Source: Candidatus Syntrophocurvum alkaliphilum (GTDB lineage Bacteria; Bacillota; Syntrophomonadia; Syntrophomonadales; Syntrophomonadaceae). Taken from it: a stretch of 64,000 nucleotides of DNA. A model generated the notes under the pieces. It ran no database searches. It was not told the origin of the DNA and saw only the letters and a list, made by a program, of their open reading frames with translations. The stretch lies in assembly GCF_009734445.1 (NCBI RefSeq), contig NZ_CP046457.1, positions 744,001 through 808,000 of the forward strand, in the 5' to 3' direction. Shown here one piece after another: positions 59,907-64,000 of the stretch (within the stretch, counting starts at the first letter, position 1; the number at the start of each line of letters is the position of its first letter). Both the position numbers and the translations under genes were made by a program.

Positions 59907-60812
59907 TTAAACAAGATCACGAATTATTTTATCTTTATCTCCGTGCATGAAATCAATAATAGGAATCTCTATCATTGTATATGCTCCAGGCTGTTGATTT
60001 AGACTAGCTCTAGCTGATGATACCATAACCTGTGCTGTTAATGCTGGATTATTTATTCGCATATCAAATTTTAATAATTGATTTTGAGTTATACCAGAAG
60101 CACCTTTTCGCTCCATTGATACTCCATGTCCCATATCAACTAAATTATCTACATCATCTACTTGAATAACATGTGTTTCATCTTTAGCAAAGTAGGAATC
60201 TGTTTTTATTGATTCTTCAACTTTGTCAAATGAGGCTCCTTCTTCTAACTCTACATATACCATTCTACGATGAACACTAGTACCTAATGGTATAGTCATT
60301 GATAGTGCATTTTTAATTCCATCTTTTGATCTAACTGCAACTGAATGTCCCATGCTCATTCCAGGTCCAAAGTTTGTATATGTGATTCCTTTGGGTGCCA
60401 TAATCTCAAAAATACAACGCAACATTGCATCAGTACCAGGATCCCATCCAGCCGAAATAACTGCAACACTTTTGTGTTGTTTAGCTATTTTATCTAAGTC
60501 AATTTTCATATCGGCTAAGTCACCATGAATATCATAACTGTCTACTGTATTTATTCCTAAAGATAAAATTTCGCTTGCATACTCAGGTACTGATCGAGTA
60601 GGTGTACATAATAAAGCAATTTTCACATCTGGTAATTCTTTAATTGATGCTACAACTGGAATATCTGCTAATTCAGAAGGTTTAGGTTGAGAAAGCGAAC
60701 TAGCCCTTCTAACTACACCCACTAATTCCATATCAGGTGCTTCATTTATTGCATCAACCGCAAATTTGCCTATATTACCGTAGCCTACTATAGCTACTTT
60801 AGTTTTACTCAT
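59907..60812 (-). CDS. ddh: meso-Diaminopimelate D-dehydrogenase
   Basis: Ddh makes meso-diaminopimelate directly from tetrahydrodipicolinate, NADPH and ammonia, for lysine and peptidoglycan. The 301-residue protein has KVAIVGYGNIGKFAVDAI, VVRRASSLSQPKPSELA, ISAGWDPGTDAMLRCIFE and TNFGPGMSMGHSVAVRS, all close to the family standard. GGAGGGATATAT precedes the start. It is a single gene unit. Confidence 0.95.
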   Translation of the reverse strand: MSKTKVAIVGYGNIGKFAVDAINEAPDMELVGVVRRASSLSQPKPSELADIPVVASIKELPDVKIALLCTPTRSVPEYASEILSLGINTVDSYDIHGDLADMKIDLDKIAKQHKSVAVISAGWDPGTDAMLRCIFEIMAPKGITYTNFGPGMSMGHSVAVRSKDGIKNALSMTIPLGTSVHRRMVYVELEEGASFDKVEESIKTDSYFAKDETHVIQVDDVDNLVDMGHGVSMERKGASGITQNQLLKFDMRINNPALTAQVMVSSARASLNQQPGAYTMIEIPIIDFMHGDKDKIIRDLV

Positions 60813-60946
60813 ATATATCCCTCCATGTTTTTGTTACATTATATAAGGCTAAAACACTATCTTGTTATCGTCAATAACTTGTAATAATGAACAATGTATA
60901 CTTGTTATTATAAAAATATTTTAGCCAAGAAAATTGCTTGTAATTA

Positions 60947-61570
60947 TTACGAATCAATATTTTGTTTATATAGATCAATAAAATTACAAAGTATACGAGC
61001 TGTTAACCCCCAAATCACTTCATTTTCCCATATATAAAATGTTTGTGGGAATTCTATAATTCTAAATTTATATTTTTTACCATCAGGAATTAAATCAAAG
61101 GGGAATCCTTCAAGTGGTCTAACTTCAAGTTTTAAATTTTCAATTCTAGGTTCTGTTGTTAAGAAAAATTCTAGAGGAACACAAAATATTTTTTCTACTT
61201 CATCTTTATTAGGTATAATTTGAGCTTGGTCTTTTATTAAAGCAACATAAGGATAGATAATTGCATTAAAAGGACTGACTTCATAATCTAATTGTAAAAG
61301 TACTTCTATATCATCTTCATAAATATTCAGTTCCTCACATGTTTCCCTAATTGCAGTATCTAATGGAGTATTATCTACGGGTTCAATTCCTCCTCCAGGA
61401 AAACAAATTTCACCAGGTTGAATATTAAGATTAAAAGAACGTTTTTCAAATAGAATATGTAATTTATTATTTATATTTAAAATTGGCAATAAAACAGCAG
61501 ATTTAAAATATTTTTCATGGTCTAATATATTAGGTTTTCTATTATATAAATGTTTTATTTTTTCTAAAAT
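60947..61570 (-). CDS. Nudix CoA pyrophosphatase, apparently starting at ATT
   Basis: From the usual start codons only 180 residues are read from 61489, but the same frame continues upstream with coding-like LEKIKHLYNRKPNILDHEKY and FKSAVLLPIL, which is the normal N-terminus of this family. The only start near the ribosome site AAAGGAG is ATT at 61570, nine bases away, and TAA lies two codons further up. The Nudix part has IQPGEICFPGGGIEPVDNTP and AIRETCEELNI (box) plus the UPF0035 phrase FPGG of CoA pyrophosphatases. The start at ATT is inference. Confidence 0.78.
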   Translation of the reverse strand: MLEKIKHLYNRKPNILDHEKYFKSAVLLPILNINNKLHILFEKRSFNLNIQPGEICFPGGGIEPVDNTPLDTAIRETCEELNIYEDDIEVLLQLDYEVSPFNAIIYPYVALIKDQAQIIPNKDEVEKIFCVPLEFFLTTEPRIENLKLEVRPLEGFPFDLIPDGKKYKFRIIEFPQTFYIWENEVIWGLTARILCNFIDLYKQNIDS

Positions 61571-61680
61571 TGATTACAACTCCTTTCATTTAAATTTATA
61601 TATATAATTACCAAGCATATTTAGATTCAAAATAAAAATAATAAATAATGATTAATAATATTTAATAAGGAGGTTTATAA

Positions 61681-61857
61681 ATGAAAGGTAGAGTAGATAA
61701 ACAAGATGGTAGCTTAAATGGTGTCAAGTGTGTAGTAAATACATGTTATTATTATGAAAGTGGTAATCAATGTACTGCATCAGGTATTGAAATACAACCC
61801 CAAAATGCTAAAACTACACAAGAAACTGATTGTGCAACATTTACTCCAAAAGGTTAA
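61681..61857 (+). CDS. DUF1540 small Cys-rich protein
   Basis: The 58-residue protein reads MKGRVDKQDGSLNGVKCVV, NTCYYYESGNQCTASGIEI and then ETDCATFTPKG. The four cysteines fit DUF1540 (C-x4-C-xYY-x5-C-xA). Such proteins are frequent in spore formers and may bind metal. AAGGAGGTTTATAA gives a strong start. It was missed by simple size cut-offs. Confidence 0.88.
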   Translation: MKGRVDKQDGSLNGVKCVVNTCYYYESGNQCTASGIEIQPQNAKTTQETDCATFTPKG

Positions 61858-61870
61858 TATAATTAAAATG

Positions 61871-61898
61871 AATAGAAGAGGCTTAAGCCTCTTCTATT
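61871..61898. terminator. Bidirectional terminator
   Basis: AATAGAAGAGGC (61871-61882) pairs perfectly with GCCTCTTCTATT (61887-61898). It sits between DUF1540 and the converging pssA and can serve both. Confidence 0.82.
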
Positions 61899-61904
61899 GT
61901 TATA

Positions 61905-62423
61905 CTACCATTTTGGCACTCTAATATTACTTATCATTAAGTAAGATAGTATAAACAATAAAATTATAGATACTATAAATGGTAATTCTACAAATGCAAA
62001 TGAAATTGCAGCTATAATAAAACCTGCAAAGGTAATTGGTATACCTATAAAATGATCTGGAATGTTTAAAGTATTAAATCTAGCCAATCTAAATGCACCA
62101 CACATAACAAATAATAATGTGAATACTATACCTAAGATTTCTAATGAATGCTGATTAAAGACCTTAGCATAAATTAAAATAGCTGGAGCAACTCCAAAAG
62201 ATACCAAATCACAAAGTGAATCAAGCTGTTTGCCCAAATCAGAAGTAATCTGGAATTTTCTAGCAACCTTACCATCTAATCCATCCATAAAAACTGCAAT
62301 GATAATTAAAATAGCTGCGATATTATAATGTTGATTTATTATATATATAATGGCTAATGATCCTAATAAAATATTAATCAAAGTAATTGTATTAGCTAAT
62401 GACTTAGTTGCGAAGCTTAGCAA
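61905..62423 (-). CDS. pssA: CDP-diacylglycerol-serine phosphatidyltransferase
   Basis: The 172-residue membrane enzyme has the CDP-alcohol motif DGLDGKVARKFQITSDLGKQ followed by LDSLCD (DG-x2-DG-AR-x8-G-x3-D-x3-D). It makes phosphatidylserine. It starts at TTG 62423 after GAGGAGGTGA and overlaps psd by 20 bases, so both steps to phosphatidylethanolamine are coupled. Confidence 0.93.
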   Translation of the reverse strand: MLSFATKSLANTITLINILLGSLAIIYIINQHYNIAAILIIIAVFMDGLDGKVARKFQITSDLGKQLDSLCDLVSFGVAPAILIYAKVFNQHSLEILGIVFTLLFVMCGAFRLARFNTLNIPDHFIGIPITFAGFIIAAISFAFVELPFIVSIILLFILSYLMISNIRVPKW

Positions 62424-63036
62424 TTATGGATTCACCTCCTCGGACTTTGTCCCCTGGTTTAACAAGTATTTCAGCTTCAAGAGGCATATATATTTCAGTA
62501 CAAGAGCCAAATTTTATTAAACCATACCTATCACCAATAAAGACATTATCTCCAGGCTTAACTCTACAAACTATCCTTCTAGCTATTAATCCTGTTATTT
62601 GAGCAACCATAACTTTACCCCAGTTTGTTTCTAAAATAATATATGTTCTTACATTTTTATCTGAGGCATCTTTTTTATAAGCTGGTAGAAAAATACCGCC
62701 AACATTATGCACTGTTAAAACTTTACCATCAATGGGGATTCTATTAATGTGAACATCAAAAACACTTAAAAATATACTTACTTTAATAACTTTTTTATTA
62801 AGATATTTTTGTTCATTAATTTCCTCTATAGACATTATTTTACCATCAGCTGGTGAAACGATCATATCTTTAGTATCTGTTAAAACTCTTTCTGGATCTC
62901 TGAAAAAATAAATACAAAAAAATGTTAATAACAAAGGAATAATAGCTAAATTATAAAAAAAATACAAACATATTATGGATAATAATGTAAATAATAATAT
63001 AAAGGGTAAGCCTTCTCTTGCAATATAATTTTTCAA
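62404..63036 (-). CDS. psd: Phosphatidylserine decarboxylase (short, PSD-B-like)
   Basis: The 210-residue protein has two N-terminal membrane segments and the conserved SPADGKIMSIEE, SIFLSVFDVHINRIPIDGKV and the self-cleavage site KFGSCTEIYMP, where GS provides the pyruvoyl serine. This short kind is common in Clostridia. TTG start at 63036 after AAGGAG. Confidence 0.94.
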   Translation of the reverse strand: MKNYIAREGLPFILLFTLLSIICLYFFYNLAIIPLLLTFFCIYFFRDPERVLTDTKDMIVSPADGKIMSIEEINEQKYLNKKVIKVSIFLSVFDVHINRIPIDGKVLTVHNVGGIFLPAYKKDASDKNVRTYIILETNWGKVMVAQITGLIARRIVCRVKPGDNVFIGDRYGLIKFGSCTEIYMPLEAEILVKPGDKVRGGESIIAKLRN

Positions 63037-63161
63037 TTTTAAATTTACTCCTTAAACTTAAATTAAGTTCTAAAAATAAATCTTTAGTTTTATTGAGAAC
63101 AATTTTACCCTATATTTGAACTTATGTAATCAAATTTATCTTATTTTTAATTAAAAAACTG

Positions 63162-64000
63162 CTATTTCATTATCGAAAATTTAAAAGCTGTTTTTTTATA
63201 AGGATCATATTCAAATAATATAGAGGTGTCTTCATTAAATTTTTTATAAGTTATAGGGTTATATTTAAAATATTCTAACCGTACATATTTTCTTAATGTC
63301 CTAATAGATTTTCCAGAAAATGTTGCCAAAAGTTTTGGATCAATTTTTTCCTCTTTTATATAATCACTGAGTTTTTCATTGATATTAGATGGGTTATATC
63401 TAATTATTTGGTCTGGTAAATTATAAGATTTATTATTTATTAGAAAATCAAATTTTATTATGTCATTTAAAAGATCATCATGATCTATATAGTTATCTTT
63501 AATAAAGCTTTTTAGAATCGTATAATAAAAATCCCTTTTATGTCCTTTATTAAAATACTTGTAATTTTCCCAGTAATCAGCTAAGTCTTCGTAGAACTGA
63601 AAAGCATTATTATTATAAATATTATTTGTTATGTATTTTAAAGAATTTCTCATAATATGCGAATTAAAATATTTATTTAACAATTCTTCTATTCTTTTTA
63701 AATATAAAATTTGTTCATATGTAATATATTTATTAGCAAGAACTTGATAAGGTGGATTTTCTTTAAAGCGATATCCAAAAGATTTAGCTTTTATTCTTAT
63801 TTCAGAACCTTTTAAAAGCTTTAAAAATCCAAGCTGCAAGACATCTGGTTCAAGCTCATAAACCATATTGAAAGAAGAAGAAAAATATTCATATGATTCA
63901 TACGGAAGTCCAGCAATAAGATCTAAATGTAAATGAATATTGTCATTCTTTTTAAGTAATGTTATATTTTCTTTTAATTTATCCCAGTCTGTTTTTCTAT
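63162..64000 (-). CDS. Radical SAM protein with DUF4080 region (5-prime part outside the window)
   Basis: The frame is open through the window edge; the visible 279 residues are the C-terminal part. NDNIHLHLDLIAGLPYESYE is typical of the last strands of radical SAM domains in the B12-binding/DUF4080 group, followed by PDVLQLGFLKLLKGSEIRIK and a long helical tail of about 200 residues. The SAM-binding Cys motif and any cobalamin domain would lie beyond 64000. An ATG at 63866 is internal and not the start. Confidence 0.82.
   Translation of the reverse strand, partial: RKTDWDKLKENITLLKKNDNIHLHLDLIAGLPYESYEYFSSSFNMVYELEPDVLQLGFLKLLKGSEIRIKAKSFGYRFKENPPYQVLANKYITYEQILYLKRIEELLNKYFNSHIMRNSLKYITNNIYNNNAFQFYEDLADYWENYKYFNKGHKRDFYYTILKSFIKDNYIDHDDLLNDIIKFDFLINNKSYNLPDQIIRYNPSNINEKLSDYIKEEKIDPKLLATFSGKSIRTLRKYVRLEYFKYNPITYKKFNEDTSILFEYDPYKKTAFKFSIMK

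Noticed and set aside
1-64000. tRNA or rRNA genes
   Set aside because: I saw no T-loop-like or rRNA-like conserved stretches on either strand, though a covariance search would be more decisive.

Overview
The window comes from an AT-rich, low-GC Gram-positive genome, most likely an anaerobic endospore-forming member of the Clostridia. The evidence is a gerA-type spore germination operon (47782-51948), a YtvI-like sporulation membrane protein, [FeFe]-hydrogenase maturases HydE and HydG with their TM1266-type regulator, diaminopimelate dehydrogenase, strong AGGAGG-type ribosome sites with many TTG/GTG starts, and Firmicutes-type LexA boxes (GAAC-N4-GTTC). A betaine-type BCCT transporter behind a Usp protein suggests osmotic stress. 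I cannot name the genus. No rRNA, tRNA or CRISPR array was found.

Layout. 1-3180: tail of a TrmK-like methyltransferase, then a flippase-like membrane protein overlapping feoB. 3227-8267: an HDAC-family deacylase, an iron-sulfur flavoprotein, a CaiB-type CoA transferase, a secreted lipase and a Tat/lipoprotein aldo-keto reductase. 8285-9946: a LexA-controlled YolD plus Y-family polymerase pair. 10209-18455: rhodanese, cysteine hydrolase, a second HDAC-family protein, a large CoA transferase, an unusual Cys-rich AIR-synthase relative, a cysteine-desulfurase remnant, a small orphan protein and a HAD phosphatase. 18253-21417: cell-envelope genes. 21537-24667: a 6S-like RNA and the hydE/hydG operon with an apparent transcription attenuator. 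25005-34209: membrane and lipoproteins, DUF4397 protein, NCS2 permease, UvsE, an FAD oxidoreductase, Usp and BCCT. 34262-40297: iscR-iscS-iscU-cysK, YkuS, and a metal P-type ATPase with its ArsR-family regulator. 40596-47378: VanX-like peptidase, GH18 protein, aminotransferase, copper-binding four-helix protein, lipA/lipB, a tiny SOS-controlled membrane peptide and a Nudix protein. 47782-54577: ger operon and two MFS transporters. 54765-59726: DedA-like protein, nicotianamine-synthase-like methyltransferase behind Fur-type boxes, a Zn/Mn ABC transporter and an MntR-like regulator. 59907-64000: Ddh, Nudix, DUF1540, PssA/Psd and the end of a radical SAM gene.

Three themes connect the genes. Metal and sulfur handling is prominent: FeoB, P-type ATPase/ArsR, Csp copper protein, TroA-type ABC/MntR, Fur boxes, ISC and HydEG. 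DNA damage response appears three times: the polymerase pair and the small peptide share one promoter design with a LexA box between -35 and -10, and uvsE is present without a visible box. Finally, a family of short intergenic inverted-repeat elements, at least eleven copies from complete (226 bp) to fragments, is scattered through the window with no transposase nearby.

Best candidates for something undescribed are the 35-residue LexA-controlled membrane peptide (46741-46848), the dispersed repeat family, the attenuator ahead of the hydrogenase maturation operon, the Fur-flanked nicotianamine-synthase-like gene with a possible tiny Fur-controlled transcript, and the AIR-synthase relative whose usual catalytic histidine region has become a cysteine motif.
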